NCBI GenBank assembly: GCA_046349395.1
Contig: JAXMCK010000003.1
Location: forward strand, 434,001 to 498,000
Length of the DNA: 64,000 nt
DNA from: JAXMCK01 sp046349395
GTDB lineage: Bacteria; Pseudomonadota; Alphaproteobacteria; Geminicoccales; Geminicoccaceae
Direction of reading: 5' to 3'
The position numbers and the translations under genes are program-made. Of the stretch, positions 25,188-34,560 are shown in pieces. Below the pieces are notes generated by a model that searched no databases, was not told where the DNA came from, and saw only the letters and a program-made list of their open reading frames with translations. Each line of letters opens with the position of its first letter. Position 1 is the stretch's first letter.

Positions 25188-26513
25188 ATGCGGGTGCTGA
25201 TCGCGGGCCGGGCCCATCCGGAAGTGCAGGTGGCGGCGCGCCTCGCCGTGGCGCGGGGTGCCGAGGTCCGCCAGGTCGACACGATCGAGGGTGCGCTCGA
25301 CCTGCTCCGGCAGGGCCGCAGCGCCGACCTGTTCCTGGTCGACGTCGCCGAGGACATCAGGGGTGTCATCGAGCGCCTGGGCGCCGAGCGTATCCACCTG
25401 CCCGTCGTCGCCTACGGCATCGCCACCGATGCGCGGGCGGCCGCGGCCGCGATCCGTGCCGGAGCGCAGGAATTCCTGCCGCTGCCGCCGGATCCCGAGC
25501 TGATCGCCGCCATCCTCGAAGCCTTCGCTGTCGATCGCCGCGAACTGGTCTGCGCCGATCCCGCGATGGCGGCCGTCATGGCCCGGGCCCGGCAATATGC
25601 GGCGGCCGAAGCCTGCGTGCTCGTCACCGGCGAGAGCGGCACCGGCAAGGAGATGATCGCCCGCTTCCTGCACCGCAACAGCCGTCGCTCGGACGGCCCC
25701 TTCGTCGCCGTGAACTGTGCGGCCATTCCCGACAATCTCCTGGAATCCGAGCTGTTCGGCCACGAGAAGGGGGCGTTCACCGGAGCACTGGCACGGCGGA
25801 TCGGCCGTTTCGAGGAAGCCCAGGGCGGCACGCTGCTGCTGGACGAGATCAGCGAGATGGAGCCGCGGCTGCAGGCGAAGCTGCTGCGGGCGATCCAGGA
25901 GCGCGAGATCGACCGCGTCGGCGGTACGCGGCCCGTCAAAGTCGACATCCGCCTGATCGCCACCAGCAACCGCGACCTCGAGCGGGCCGCCGCCCAGGGC
26001 CAGTTCCGCGAGGACCTGCTATTCCGCCTCAGCGTTCTGACCCTGGAGCTGCCGCCGCTCCGGGCCCGCCCCCACGACATCGCGGCCCTGGCCCAGCACT
26101 TCGCGACCAAGCTCGCCGAGCAGAACGCCGTCCCGGTCCGTCCCTTGTCACCGGCGGCCCTGCAGCGCCTGCAGGGCCATGCCTGGCGAGGCAATGTCCG
26201 CGAGCTCGAGAACTGCATCCACCGCGCCGTCGTGCTGGCGCGAGGGTCGCGGATCGAGGCCGAGGACATCATGCTCCAGGGTGCCGGACGCGCATCCGAG
26301 GTCGCCGGCGCGGGCACCGGCACGCTCGTCGGCCGGACCGTGGCCGATGTGGAGCGCGACCTGATCATCGACACGCTGCGCCACACCTCGGGCAACCGGA
26401 CGCACGCCGCGACGATCCTCGGCATCTCCATCCGCACCCTGCGCAACAAGCTCCGCGCCTATGTGGCGGGCGGCATCGCCGTGCCACCGGCTTCGGCCGA
26501 GGCGATGGGCTGA
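25188..26513 (+). CDS. flbD: Sigma-54-dependent flagellar regulator FlbD
   Basis: A 441-residue enhancer-binding protein. Residues 1-~118 form a receiver-like domain (D-L-F-L-V-D-V-A). The AAA+ domain follows with G-E-S-G-T-G-K-E (Walker A, ~150), the sigma-54 contact loop G-A-F-T-G-A (~198) and G-G-T-L-L-L-D-E-I-S-E-M (Walker B). A Fis-type helix-turn-helix ends the protein (R-T-H-A-A-T-I-L-G-I-S-I-R-T-L-R-N-K-L). In Caulobacter FlbD activates late flagellar genes from sigma-54 promoters and represses fliF. The perfect sigma-54 promoter before fliK in this window is the evident target. It sits between fliN and flhA as in Caulobacter. Confidence 0.93.
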   Translation: MRVLIAGRAHPEVQVAARLAVARGAEVRQVDTIEGALDLLRQGRSADLFLVDVAEDIRGVIERLGAERIHLPVVAYGIATDARAAAAAIRAGAQEFLPLPPDPELIAAILEAFAVDRRELVCADPAMAAVMARARQYAAAEACVLVTGESGTGKEMIARFLHRNSRRSDGPFVAVNCAAIPDNLLESELFGHEKGAFTGALARRIGRFEEAQGGTLLLDEISEMEPRLQAKLLRAIQEREIDRVGGTRPVKVDIRLIATSNRDLERAAAQGQFREDLLFRLSVLTLELPPLRARPHDIAALAQHFATKLAEQNAVPVRPLSPAALQRLQGHAWRGNVRELENCIHRAVVLARGSRIEAEDIMLQGAGRASEVAGAGTGTLVGRTVADVERDLIIDTLRHTSGNRTHAATILGISIRTLRNKLRAYVAGGIAVPPASAEAMG

Positions 26514-26531
26514 ACGGGAAAGCAGCCGAGG

Positions 26532-28616
26532 ATGGCCGTCGACGTCGCCCGCCTGCAGCGTGACTTCCTGCCGACCCTGCGTTTCGCGCTGGGCCAGGGC
26601 GAGGTGCTGCTGGGCCTCGGCGTCATCGCCATCCTCGTCGTCCTCATCCTGCCGCTGCCGCCGATCCTCCTCGACCTGCTGCTGGCCCTCTCGATTACCT
26701 TCTCGGTCCTGATCCTCCTCACCTCGCTCTTCATCGAGCGGCCGCTGGAATTCAGCGCCTTCCCGACGGTGCTCTTGATCGCGACCATGCTGCGCCTGGC
26801 GCTGAACCTCGCCTCCACACGCCTGATCCTCGCCTACGGCCACGAGGGACCCGACGCCGCCGGCCACGTCATCGAGGCGTTCGGCGGCTTCATCATGCAG
26901 GGCAACCTCGTCATCGGGATGATCGTGTTCGTCATCCTGGTGATCGTGAACTTCGTCGTCATCACCAAGGGCTCGGGCCGAATCGCCGAGGTGGCGGCGC
27001 GCTTCTCCCTGGACGCGATGCCCGGCAAGCAGATGGCGATCGACGCTGATCTCTCGGCCGGTCTCATCGACGAGACCCAGGCGCGCACGCGCCGCCGCGC
27101 CCTGGAGGAGGAGAGTGCCTTCTTCGGTGCGATGGACGGTGCCGCCAAGTTCGTCCGCGGCGATGCCGTCGCCGGCCTTCTGATCACCGCGATCAACCTC
27201 GTCGGCGGCCTCGTCATCGGCGTCGGGCAACACGGCGTCAGCCTCGGCGAGGCGGCCCACACCTACACGCTCCTCACCATCGGCGATGGCCTCGTCTCGC
27301 AGATCCCGGCGCTCATCGTCTCGACCGCCGCCGGCCTGCTGGTGACCAAGGCCGGCGTGACCGGCCGCGCCGACCAAGCGCTGGCGAGCCAGCTCGGTAC
27401 CTCGGCCCGGGCACTCGGAGTCACCTCGGGCCTGCTCGGCGTGCTGGCCATCATGCCGGGCCTGCCGGCTTTGCCCTTCCTGGCCCTCGGTGCGGGTTGC
27501 GCCGCACTGGCTCGGCACGTGCATCGTCGGGCACCTGCCGCACCGACGGCGGCAGAAAAGCCGACGCCCGCCGCCAAGGACGAGGAGCCGGTGACGACGG
27601 CTCTGGCCATCGATCCGCTGCGGCTGGAGCTGGGCTATGGCCTCATCACGCTGATCGGCGACGGCCGCGGCGCCCGGCTGCCTGACCAGATCAAGGCGCT
27701 CCGCCGCCAGCTCGCGGGCGAACTCGGCTTCGTCATGCCGTCCGTCCGCATCCAGGACAATATCCAGCTGCCGGCCAATACCTACGTCATCCGGGTCAAG
27801 GAGGCCGAGGTCGGCCGGGGCGACATTCGGGCCGGCATGCTGCTCGTCATGGATCCGCAAGGGCGGCCGATCGGCCTGCCGGGCGAGGCCACCACCGAGC
27901 CCACCTTCGGCCTGCAGGCGACCTGGATCGCCCCCAGCCTCCGTGAGGAGGCGGTGGTCCGCGGCCTCACCGTCGTCGATCCCGCCACCGTCGTCACCAC
28001 TCACCTGACCGAGCTGGTGCGGGATAATCTCCCGGACCTGCTCACCTATGCCGAGACGCAGAAGCTCCTCTCCGAGCTGCCGGCCGACTACCAGAAGCTG
28101 CTGGGCGAGTTGGTGCCGACCCGGATCACGACTGCCGGCATCCAGCGCGTCCTGCAGGCGCTGCTCGCCGAGCGGGTCTCGATCCGCGACCTGCCGCTGA
28201 TCGTCGAGGCGATCGGTGAGGCTGCCGGCTACAGCCAGAACATCCTCGTCATCGGGGAGCATGTGCGCTCGCGGCTGGCCCGCCAGATCGCGACCGCGGC
28301 GACGGGCGAAGGCGGCTACATTCCGGTCCTCACCCTCTCTGCCGCCTGGGAGCAGGCCTTCGCCACGGCGATCGTCGGCCAGGGCGACGAGCGGCAGCTG
28401 GCGATGGCGCCCTCCGACCTGCAGCGCTTCGTGCAGGACCTGCGCACGGCCTTCGAGGCGCAGGCCTTCAACGGCGAGCTGCCGGTGCTGGTCACGAGCC
28501 CGGCCATCCGCCCGTTCGTGCGCTCGGTCGTCGAGCGCTTCAGACCGTCGACCGTCGTGCTCTCGCAGAACGAGATCCACCCCAAGGCCCGCATCCGCAC
28601 CCTGGGCCAGATCTGA
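26532..28616 (+). CDS. flhA: Flagellar export gate protein FlhA
   Basis: A 694-residue protein. The N-terminal half has about eight membrane segments, starting near I-A-I-L-V-V-L-I-L-P-L-P-P. The FHIPEP-family cytoplasmic loop follows: G-S-G-R-I-A-E-V-A-A-R-F-S-L-D-A-M-P-G-K-Q. The C-terminal half (from ~residue 355) is the soluble ring domain that receives chaperone-cargo complexes. Length and order fit FlhA exactly. It closes the fliF operon; its stop lies 12 bases from the end of the convergent Rieske gene, leaving no room for a long terminator. Confidence 0.95.
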   Translation: MAVDVARLQRDFLPTLRFALGQGEVLLGLGVIAILVVLILPLPPILLDLLLALSITFSVLILLTSLFIERPLEFSAFPTVLLIATMLRLALNLASTRLILAYGHEGPDAAGHVIEAFGGFIMQGNLVIGMIVFVILVIVNFVVITKGSGRIAEVAARFSLDAMPGKQMAIDADLSAGLIDETQARTRRRALEEESAFFGAMDGAAKFVRGDAVAGLLITAINLVGGLVIGVGQHGVSLGEAAHTYTLLTIGDGLVSQIPALIVSTAAGLLVTKAGVTGRADQALASQLGTSARALGVTSGLLGVLAIMPGLPALPFLALGAGCAALARHVHRRAPAAPTAAEKPTPAAKDEEPVTTALAIDPLRLELGYGLITLIGDGRGARLPDQIKALRRQLAGELGFVMPSVRIQDNIQLPANTYVIRVKEAEVGRGDIRAGMLLVMDPQGRPIGLPGEATTEPTFGLQATWIAPSLREEAVVRGLTVVDPATVVTTHLTELVRDNLPDLLTYAETQKLLSELPADYQKLLGELVPTRITTAGIQRVLQALLAERVSIRDLPLIVEAIGEAAGYSQNILVIGEHVRSRLARQIATAATGEGGYIPVLTLSAAWEQAFATAIVGQGDERQLAMAPSDLQRFVQDLRTAFEAQAFNGELPVLVTSPAIRPFVRSVVERFRPSTVVLSQNEIHPKARIRTLGQI

Positions 28617-28628
28617 GCCGAGGGGTTA

Positions 28629-29753
28629 TCAGGCGGCCAGCGCGTCGCTTGCGGCGAGGTCCTCGCGGACCCAGGCCTGGAAAGCGCGGACGGTATCCTC
28701 CTTCGCCGTCAGCCAGCCGGTGTCGTAGGCGCCGGTCTCGAGGCCACGCTGGACCGAGAGGATCAGTGCCTCGTCTTCGATCTGGACCTGCGTGTTGAGG
28801 CGCTGGTTGACCCAGCGGGCGAGGCGCGTGCCGCGGCGCTCGTCGGGCAGGCCATAGAAGCGCGAGCGGGCGACGGCCCGGCCGGGGCCGGTCGGCACGA
28901 TGTGGAAATAGTCCATCCCCTCGGGGAAGAGGTCGAGCGCCACCGAGGGGTAGAGGTAAACGTAGGTCCACCTCCGCCGCATGTCGGGCGGCAGGTGCTC
29001 CATCTCGGGCAGCACCGCCGCATAGGCCCTGGACGACCAGAGGCGCGGCGGCTCGGACCGCAGCTCCTGGCTCAGGCGGGCCACGCGCAGATCGTCGAGG
29101 GTCTCCTCCTCGTAGGACGGTCGCGACAGCGAAGTCAGGCCCGGATGGCCGGTCGCGAAATGGTAGCCTTCGAGATAATTGTCCCAGACGGCCTTCCAGT
29201 CGGCCGCCTGCTCGTTCGCCCAATCGGCGGTCAGCGGCCGGACGTCCTGCAGCCGGTAGTGCGCCAGTTCCGCCGCGTAGGGCGCCATGCGCTCGGCGAC
29301 CGACGGCCCGATCGCCTCGAAGCGGAAGAACACGAAACCCATCCAGATCTCGCTGTCGACCGGATGCAGGCCGAGGGTGCCCTGGTCGACATTGCCGAGA
29401 CTGCGCGGGATGGCGACCGTCCGGAGCCGGCCGTCGAAGTGATAGGTCCAGCCGTGATAGTGGCAGCGCAGCGCGTTCTTGCAGGTGCCGGCACCCGGCT
29501 CGACGAGATGGTGCGCCCGGTGCCGGCAGACATTGTGGAACACGCGGACGGCACCGTCCTCGCCACGCACGGCGACGGCCCGCCGGCCCAACAGGTCGAG
29601 GGCGACGTAGCTGCCGGGCTCGGGCAGCTCGCACTCGTGACACAGCACCTGCCAGGCACAGTTGTGGATGGCCTTGACCTCGGCCGCATAGACGTCGCGG
29701 TCGGCGTAGAGGCGCGCCGGAAGGGTCGGGGTGGGCTGACAGGTCGCAAGCAT
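28629..29753 (-). CDS. Rieske-type ring-hydroxylating/demethylating oxygenase, alpha subunit
   Basis: A 374-residue oxygenase. The Rieske centre is C-R-H-R-A-H-H ... C-H-Y-H-G-W (residues ~74-101). The mononuclear iron site is D-N-Y-L-E-G-Y-H-F-A-T-G-H (~190-202). Overall it looks like the glycine-betaine/carnitine monooxygenase group, which N-demethylates or cleaves quaternary amines, more than an arene dioxygenase. No reductase gene adjoins it. The ATG at 29753 has GGAG seven bases upstream; a TTG at 29828 in the same frame lies inside the operator palindrome and is rejected. Its own operator and the preceding transport operon suggest BetI-type control. Confidence 0.85.
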   Translation of the reverse strand: MLATCQPTPTLPARLYADRDVYAAEVKAIHNCAWQVLCHECELPEPGSYVALDLLGRRAVAVRGEDGAVRVFHNVCRHRAHHLVEPGAGTCKNALRCHYHGWTYHFDGRLRTVAIPRSLGNVDQGTLGLHPVDSEIWMGFVFFRFEAIGPSVAERMAPYAAELAHYRLQDVRPLTADWANEQAADWKAVWDNYLEGYHFATGHPGLTSLSRPSYEEETLDDLRVARLSQELRSEPPRLWSSRAYAAVLPEMEHLPPDMRRRWTYVYLYPSVALDLFPEGMDYFHIVPTGPGRAVARSRFYGLPDERRGTRLARWVNQRLNTQVQIEDEALILSVQRGLETGAYDTGWLTAKEDTVRAFQAWVREDLAASDALAA

Positions 29754-29812
29754 GGCACTCTCCGGCACCTGGGCGGCAACGCCTTCAATTTGCTTGGGCA
29801 ACGTGCCACAGT

Positions 29813-29832
29813 TTGAATGAACGTTCAATCAA
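29813..29832. promoter_or_regulatory. Near-perfect palindromic operator before the Rieske gene
   Basis: TTGAATGAACGTTCAATCAA reads almost the same on both strands (18 of 20 positions symmetric, core TGAACGTTCA perfect). It lies 60 bases before the Rieske ATG. Related sequences occur twice between the BetI-like regulator and the aminotransferase gene at 34561-34603, so it is probably that regulator's binding site. Confidence 0.6.
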
Positions 29833-29905
29833 CGATCGACGCCGGATGCGGCGCCGCCGGGCATCGATGATGCGTCGAGCCCTCGAATCTCGCCGCAAGA
29901 TCAGA

Positions 29906-30979
29906 TCAGCGAGCCGATTCGGGTGCGAGCAGAAGGGCGTCCGCCGGCTCCGGCGGCAGGAGAGTGACGGTGCTGCCGTAGGGCACGGCATCGGCCGCGG
30001 CGGCATTGGTCGAGAGCAGCAGCGGCTCGTCGAGCCCCGCCACCTCCAGCAGCACCTGGCAGCGCTCGCCGAGGAAGGCGACCTCGCGGACACGGGCCGG
30101 CAGGCCTTGGCCGTTCGCTCCCAGGTGCAGCCGCTCCGGCCGGACGGCGAGCATGGCCTTGAGCCCCGTGAGAGAGGTCGGCGGCAGATCCATCCTGCCG
30201 AAACCCTTGGCATGGACGAGCGTACGATCGGCCTGTCGGGCCAGGATTCGGACCGGGATCAGGTTCATGTTGCCGATGAATCCGGCCACGCGCACGTCCG
30301 CCGGCCACTCGTAGACCGCCCGCGGGGTGTCGATCTGGGCGATGCGGCCGTCGAACATCACGGCCAGCCGGTCGGAGAGGGCCAGCGCCTCCTCCTGGTC
30401 GTGCGTGACCAGGACGAAGGTGATGCCGACACTGCGCTGCAGGCTGCGCAGCTCGATCTGCATCTCCTCGCGCAGCTTGCGGTCGAGTGCGGAGAGCGGC
30501 TCGTCGAGCAGGAGGACCTTCGGCCGCTTGATCAGGGCCCGGGCCAGCGCCACGCGCTGCCGCTGGCCGCCCGACAGCTCGTTCGGCCGGCGTCGGTCGA
30601 GGCCGGTCAGTTTCACCAGGGCCAACGCCTCGGCGACGCGCTTGTCGAGCTCGGCCCGCGGCAGGCGCAGCCGGCGCAAACCGTAGCCGACATTGTCCCG
30701 CACATTCAGGTGCGGGAACACCGCGTAGCTCTGGAACACCATGTTGGTCGGGCGCGCATTGGCGGCGACACCCACCATCGACTGGCCGTCGATCGTGATC
30801 GAGCCTGAGGAGGGCTGCTCGAACCCCGCCAGCATGCGGAGCAGGGTCGTCTTCCCGCAGCCCGACGGGCCGAGCAGCGAGAAGAACTCACCGGCTTCGA
30901 TCGACAAGGTGGCGTCGCGCACGGCCGTGAAGGCGCCGAAGCGCTTGGTGACCTGATCGAGGCGGATCAGCTCGGCCAC
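29906..30979 (-). CDS. ABC transporter ATP-binding protein, PotA/PotG type (second system)
   Basis: A 357-residue ATPase with Walker A G-P-S-G-C-G-K-T-T, signature L-S-G-G-Q-R-Q-R, Walker B L-L-L-L-D-E-P-L-S-A-L-D and switch V-T-H-D-Q-E-E-A, followed by a TOBE domain (A-V-R-P-E-R-L-H-L). It resembles the ATPase at 4391-5476 but belongs to another importer. The GTG at 30979 is chosen because GAGGAG lies ten bases before it and it clears the permease stop by four bases; a GTG at 31003 would overlap that gene. The neighbouring catabolic genes and BetI-like repressor suggest a quaternary or N-methylated amine substrate rather than plain polyamine. Confidence 0.88.
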   Translation of the reverse strand: MAELIRLDQVTKRFGAFTAVRDATLSIEAGEFFSLLGPSGCGKTTLLRMLAGFEQPSSGSITIDGQSMVGVAANARPTNMVFQSYAVFPHLNVRDNVGYGLRRLRLPRAELDKRVAEALALVKLTGLDRRRPNELSGGQRQRVALARALIKRPKVLLLDEPLSALDRKLREEMQIELRSLQRSVGITFVLVTHDQEEALALSDRLAVMFDGRIAQIDTPRAVYEWPADVRVAGFIGNMNLIPVRILARQADRTLVHAKGFGRMDLPPTSLTGLKAMLAVRPERLHLGANGQGLPARVREVAFLGERCQVLLEVAGLDEPLLLSTNAAAADAVPYGSTVTLLPPEPADALLLAPESAR

Positions 30980-30983
30980 GGGC

Positions 30984-31787
30984 TCAGATCTCCTCGACCG
31001 CACCGTCGCGCCGGCGCAGCCATTCCGCGAAGGCGACGAGCACGATGGAGATCAGCAGCAGGCAAACGGCGAGTGCCAGCACCTCCGGCAGCTTCTTGGG
31101 GAACCGCAGCTGGTTGTAGACGAAGACGGGCAGGGTCCGCTCGCTGCCGGTGAGGAAGAAGGCCACGACGAAGTCGTCGAAGGAGATCAGGAAGGACAGC
31201 AGCAGGGCCGAGACGACACCCGGCAGGAGCAGCGGCAGGGTCACCCGCCAGAAGGTGCCGAGCGCCGTCTCGCCGAGGTCGAACGAGGCCTCCTCCAGCG
31301 ACGGATCGAACCCGGCATAGCGCGAGATCATCACCGCCAGGGCGTAGGGCGTGCAGATCACGACATGCCCGATCGTCACCGTGAGCAGCGACAGCTCCAG
31401 ACCTGCGCTGAGCAGCAGGACGAGGAGTGCCGTGCCGAGGATCACCTCGGGGATCACCAGCGGCGACATGATGAGCGAGATCGTGGGGCGCTGGCCCTTG
31501 AAGCGGTACCGGGTCACCGCCTTGGCAGCCAGGACTGCGATCAGTGTCGCCGTCAGCGAGGCGATGACACCGACCCGAAGGCTGTTGCCGAGCGCCTGCC
31601 AGAGCTGGTCGTTGCCCAGCATCAGGCCGTACCAGCGGGTCGAGGTGTGCTGGATGGGAAAGGCGATGTAGGGCGAGTCGTTGAACGACATGACCACGAG
31701 CAGCACGATCGGCGCGTAGAGGAACGCGATGGTCGCGATCGACACCAGGAAGAGAGGCGTGTTGCGGTGGAAGAGGACCGGGCTCAA
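30984..31787 (-). CDS. ABC transporter permease (PotC/PotI type, second system)
   Basis: A 267-residue permease with six hydrophobic segments. The EAA loop is E-E-A-S-F-D-L-G-E-T (near residue 173). The start is a TTG at 31787 overlapping the previous stop (TTGA), which gives a normal short N-terminus before the first helix (F-L-V-S-I-A-T-I-A-F-L-Y-A-P). No ATG or GTG alternative lies between. It pairs with the permease encoded at 31784-32659 and the ATPase just downstream. Confidence 0.87.
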   Translation of the reverse strand: MSPVLFHRNTPLFLVSIATIAFLYAPIVLLVVMSFNDSPYIAFPIQHTSTRWYGLMLGNDQLWQALGNSLRVGVIASLTATLIAVLAAKAVTRYRFKGQRPTISLIMSPLVIPEVILGTALLVLLLSAGLELSLLTVTIGHVVICTPYALAVMISRYAGFDPSLEEASFDLGETALGTFWRVTLPLLLPGVVSALLLSFLISFDDFVVAFFLTGSERTLPVFVYNQLRFPKKLPEVLALAVCLLLISIVLVAFAEWLRRRDGAVEEI

Positions 31788-32659
31788 GCGGCACTCCCGG
31801 AGGTCCGGCGCCCCAGCGTCATCACGGCCAGGGCGACGACGCTGACGAGCACCATCGAGGTCAGCGAGAGGGCCGAGCCCAGCGGCCAGTTGTTCGACTT
31901 GCCGAACTGGGCGCCGATCGCGTTGGCGATCATCAGGCCGTCGGGACCGCCCACCATCAACGGGGTGACGTAGTCGCCGACGGTCGGGATGAAGATCATC
32001 ATCGTGGCCGCGAGCACGCCCGGCATGGAGAGCGGCAGGGTGATCCGGAAGAAGCGCTCGAGAGGGCTGTCGCCGAGATCGGTCGCTGCTTCGAGCAGCG
32101 AGCGGTCCATCTTCTCGAGGTTCACGTAGATCGGCAGCACCGCGAAGGGCAGCCACGCATGGACGAGCGTGATGACGATCGCCAGCGGGTTGTAGAGGAG
32201 GAAGGTCAAGGGCTGGTCGATCATGCCCAGCGACTTCAGGCCGGAATTGATGATGCCGTTGAAGCCCAGCACAAGCTTCCAGGCGAAGACGCGCAGGAGG
32301 TAGCTGGTCCAGAAGGGGATCGTCAGCAGGACGATCCAGACCACCTTCCGTTGCCGCACGTAGAAGACGATGTAGTAGGCGATCGGGTAGGCGATCAGCA
32401 CGCAGAGCAGCGTCGTGATCCCAGCGATCCACAAGGAGCGCAGGAACAGCACGCGGAACAGCGGCTCGCTCAGCGTCTGCGCGTAGTTCGTCAGCGTGAA
32501 GTCGCGGACGATCGTCAGATAGTCCTGCGACCAGAAGCTCGTCACCAGCGTGGTGATCAGGGCCAGGGCCAGAAAGATGCCGACCGCCAGGATGGCCGGG
32601 GTCAGCAGCAGCCAGCCGCGCGCGGCCTCTGCCAGCTCCTGCCGGCCCGCCGGTGTCAC
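31784..32659 (-). CDS. ABC transporter permease (PotB/PotH type, second system)
   Basis: A 291-residue permease. Helix 1 is L-L-L-T-P-A-I-L-A-V-G-I-F-L-A-L. The periplasmic loop is T-L-T-N-Y-A-Q-T-L-S-E-P and the EAA loop L-E-A-A-T-D-L-G-D-S lies near residue 195. The GTG start at 32659 overlaps the acyl-CoA dehydrogenase stop (GTGA), so translation is coupled. The longer open frame upstream lies wholly inside that dehydrogenase. The binding protein that serves this channel is most likely the Tat-exported one at 40402-41499. Confidence 0.87.
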   Translation of the reverse strand: MTPAGRQELAEAARGWLLLTPAILAVGIFLALALITTLVTSFWSQDYLTIVRDFTLTNYAQTLSEPLFRVLFLRSLWIAGITTLLCVLIAYPIAYYIVFYVRQRKVVWIVLLTIPFWTSYLLRVFAWKLVLGFNGIINSGLKSLGMIDQPLTFLLYNPLAIVITLVHAWLPFAVLPIYVNLEKMDRSLLEAATDLGDSPLERFFRITLPLSMPGVLAATMMIFIPTVGDYVTPLMVGGPDGLMIANAIGAQFGKSNNWPLGSALSLTSMVLVSVVALAVMTLGRRTSGSAA

Positions 32660-33831
32660 CCGAGCACGCCTTCCAGGCCCCGCTTCTTCAAGGCACCGGC
32701 GATGATCAGCCGCTGGATCTCGCTGGTACCCTCCCAGATGCGGTCGACCCGGACCTCGCGGAAGAAGCGCTCGGCCACGTTCTCGCGCATGTAGCCGCGG
32801 CCGCCGAACAGCTGCACCGCACGGTCGGCGACGCGCCCGACCATTTCCGAGCCGTAGAGCTTGGCGATCGAGGCCCTGGCATGGACCTGGCGCTTGTCGA
32901 TGCCGGAATCCTCGGCGGCGGCGGCCTCGTAGGTCAGGAGGCGGGCGGCGTGCAACTCCGTCACGCAGTCGGCCAGCACCATCTGCGTCGCCTGCTGGTC
33001 GAGCAGCGTGCCGCCGGCGACCTCGCGTGTCCGGGCGAACTCGGTGACCTCCTCGATCAGCCGGGCCGCGGCACCGCAGCAGCGGGCGGCGATCATCAGC
33101 CGCTCGCGGCGGAACCACTCGAAGGTGAAGCCTAGCCCCTCGCCCTCCGCACCGATCCGGCAGGACACCGGCACCCGCACGCCGTGGAAGCGGTAGATCG
33201 GATGGTGGGCCGAATAGTTGTGGCTGAAGGCCGGGCTACGGACGAGCTCGATCCCGGGCCGGTCGAGATCGACGAAGAAGAGGCAGTGGTCACCGCCGTC
33301 GAGCCGGGCCTGAAAGATTAGGAAGTCGGCCTTGTTGCCGCCGGTGACGTACCACTTCTCGCCGTCCAGCACGTACTCGTCGCCGTCGCGACGGGCGGTC
33401 GCCCTCAGCGTGGCGACGTCGGAGCCGGCGCCTTCCTCGGTGATGGCATATGCCTCGCGCCGCGTGCCCTTCGCCAGCGGCAGGATCCAGCGCTCGATCT
33501 GGGCCTGGTCGCAGGCCGCGAACATCCAGCGCTGCGGCTCGGAGAACACCCAGGCCAGCGCGTTCGTGACCCGGCCCAGAACCTCCCAGACGGCGGCCTG
33601 GACCAGCGAGGGCAGCTCCAGCCCACCATGCTCGCGCGGCACGTCCATCCAGGCGAGGCGAAGCTCTGCCGCCATGGCGCGGTGCCGCTCCACCACCTCC
33701 TTCGGCAGCGAGCCGCCGGCCATCTCGGCCTCGACCTCGTGCGGGATCAGGGCGTCCGCGAACGGCCGTACCTTCGCCTGCCATGCCCGCGCCGCCTCGG
33801 GCAGGGTGAAGGGGGAGGTCGTTTCGCTCAT
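32656..33831 (-). CDS. Acyl-CoA dehydrogenase family flavoprotein
   Basis: A 391-residue FAD enzyme of acyl-CoA dehydrogenase fold. Signatures are I-T-E-E-G-A-G-S-D-V-A-T (substrate/flavin loop, ~130), V-L-D-G-E-K-W-Y-V-T-G-G, and near the end R-I-W-E-G-T-S-E-I-Q-R, with the catalytic-base Glu in W-E-G. In this locus it could oxidise a CoA thioester of the amine's carbon skeleton, as in carnitine or DMSP catabolism, or act on a non-CoA nitrogen substrate as some family members do. It sits between the regulator and the transporter, with four-base overlaps on both sides, so it is part of their transcript. No CoA ligase is in the cluster. Confidence 0.88.
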   Translation of the reverse strand: MSETTSPFTLPEAARAWQAKVRPFADALIPHEVEAEMAGGSLPKEVVERHRAMAAELRLAWMDVPREHGGLELPSLVQAAVWEVLGRVTNALAWVFSEPQRWMFAACDQAQIERWILPLAKGTRREAYAITEEGAGSDVATLRATARRDGDEYVLDGEKWYVTGGNKADFLIFQARLDGGDHCLFFVDLDRPGIELVRSPAFSHNYSAHHPIYRFHGVRVPVSCRIGAEGEGLGFTFEWFRRERLMIAARCCGAAARLIEEVTEFARTREVAGGTLLDQQATQMVLADCVTELHAARLLTYEAAAAEDSGIDKRQVHARASIAKLYGSEMVGRVADRAVQLFGGRGYMRENVAERFFREVRVDRIWEGTSEIQRLIIAGALKKRGLEGVLG

Positions 33832-34499
33832 GCGGCCCTGCCGGAAAGATCGCGGGTGGCGCCGAACCGACCGGGAAAGAACGTGGCCAGCAGCACGTCG
33901 ACATCGTGCTGGAAATCGGCGCGGTCACCGGGTTGGGGATCGGTCAGCCGGTCGAGCCAGAAGCCGCTGGTGACGGCGTCGAGCACCCGGGCGATCGTCT
34001 CCGGTGCGTGACCGCTGGCACATTCGGCCTCGACGGCGCGCACGCAGGCCATGATCGCGTCCGAGTACTCGTGATCCTTCTCGCCGCACATGGCGAGATA
34101 GGCGGGCCTCGACTTCGCCTCGCCCCAGAAGGCGAACCACACCGCGATCTTCTTGCGGCTGAAGATGCGGGGATCGAAGTTGACCATGAGAAGGGCGCGG
34201 AGCCGTGCCGCGGGCGAGACGCCGGCGGCATTCAGCGCGGCGCGCCAGGCATCACGATACTCGTCGGCCAGATGCCGCAGCGTGTCGGCGAAGAGCTGGT
34301 CCTTGGACCGGAAGTAGAAATTGACGATGCCGCGCGACAGGCCGGCACCTTCGGCAACGTCCGCCAGCGTCGTGTCGGCGAAGCCGCGCTTGGCGATCGA
34401 GTCGATGGTGGCCTCGATCAGCTGGACGCGACGACGCTCCTTCGCCTCGTCGCGCCGAGATACCGTCGCCTGAGCGCCTGCCATTGGCCGCGAACCCAT
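33828..34499 (-). CDS. TetR-family repressor, BetI-like
   Basis: A 223-residue repressor. The N-terminal TetR helix-turn-helix reads I-E-A-T-I-D-S-I-A-K-R-G-F ... L-A-D-V-A-E-G-A-G-L-S-R-G-I-V-N-F-Y-F-R-S-K (~27-70). The C-terminal domain has V-W-F-A-F-W-G-E-A (~120), the marker of BetI-type TetR proteins, whose namesake represses choline-to-betaine genes. It heads the minus-strand operon for the dehydrogenase and transporter and is divergent from the aminotransferase operon. Two copies of a palindromic motif in the shared upstream region would let it control both sides and itself. The ligand is not known. Confidence 0.83.
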   Translation of the reverse strand: MGSRPMAGAQATVSRRDEAKERRRVQLIEATIDSIAKRGFADTTLADVAEGAGLSRGIVNFYFRSKDQLFADTLRHLADEYRDAWRAALNAAGVSPAARLRALLMVNFDPRIFSRKKIAVWFAFWGEAKSRPAYLAMCGEKDHEYSDAIMACVRAVEAECASGHAPETIARVLDAVTSGFWLDRLTDPQPGDRADFQHDVDVLLATFFPGRFGATRDLSGRAA

Positions 34500-34560
34500 G
34501 TTCCTCAGGCCGATCCATGCGGCACAAGCCGGCGCCTGTCAAATTGTTGTGGTCTGTCTT

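Noticed and set aside
26148..28580. 810-codon minus-strand frame opposite flhA
   Set aside because: Antisense shadow rich in Asp, Arg and His with no recognisable domain.
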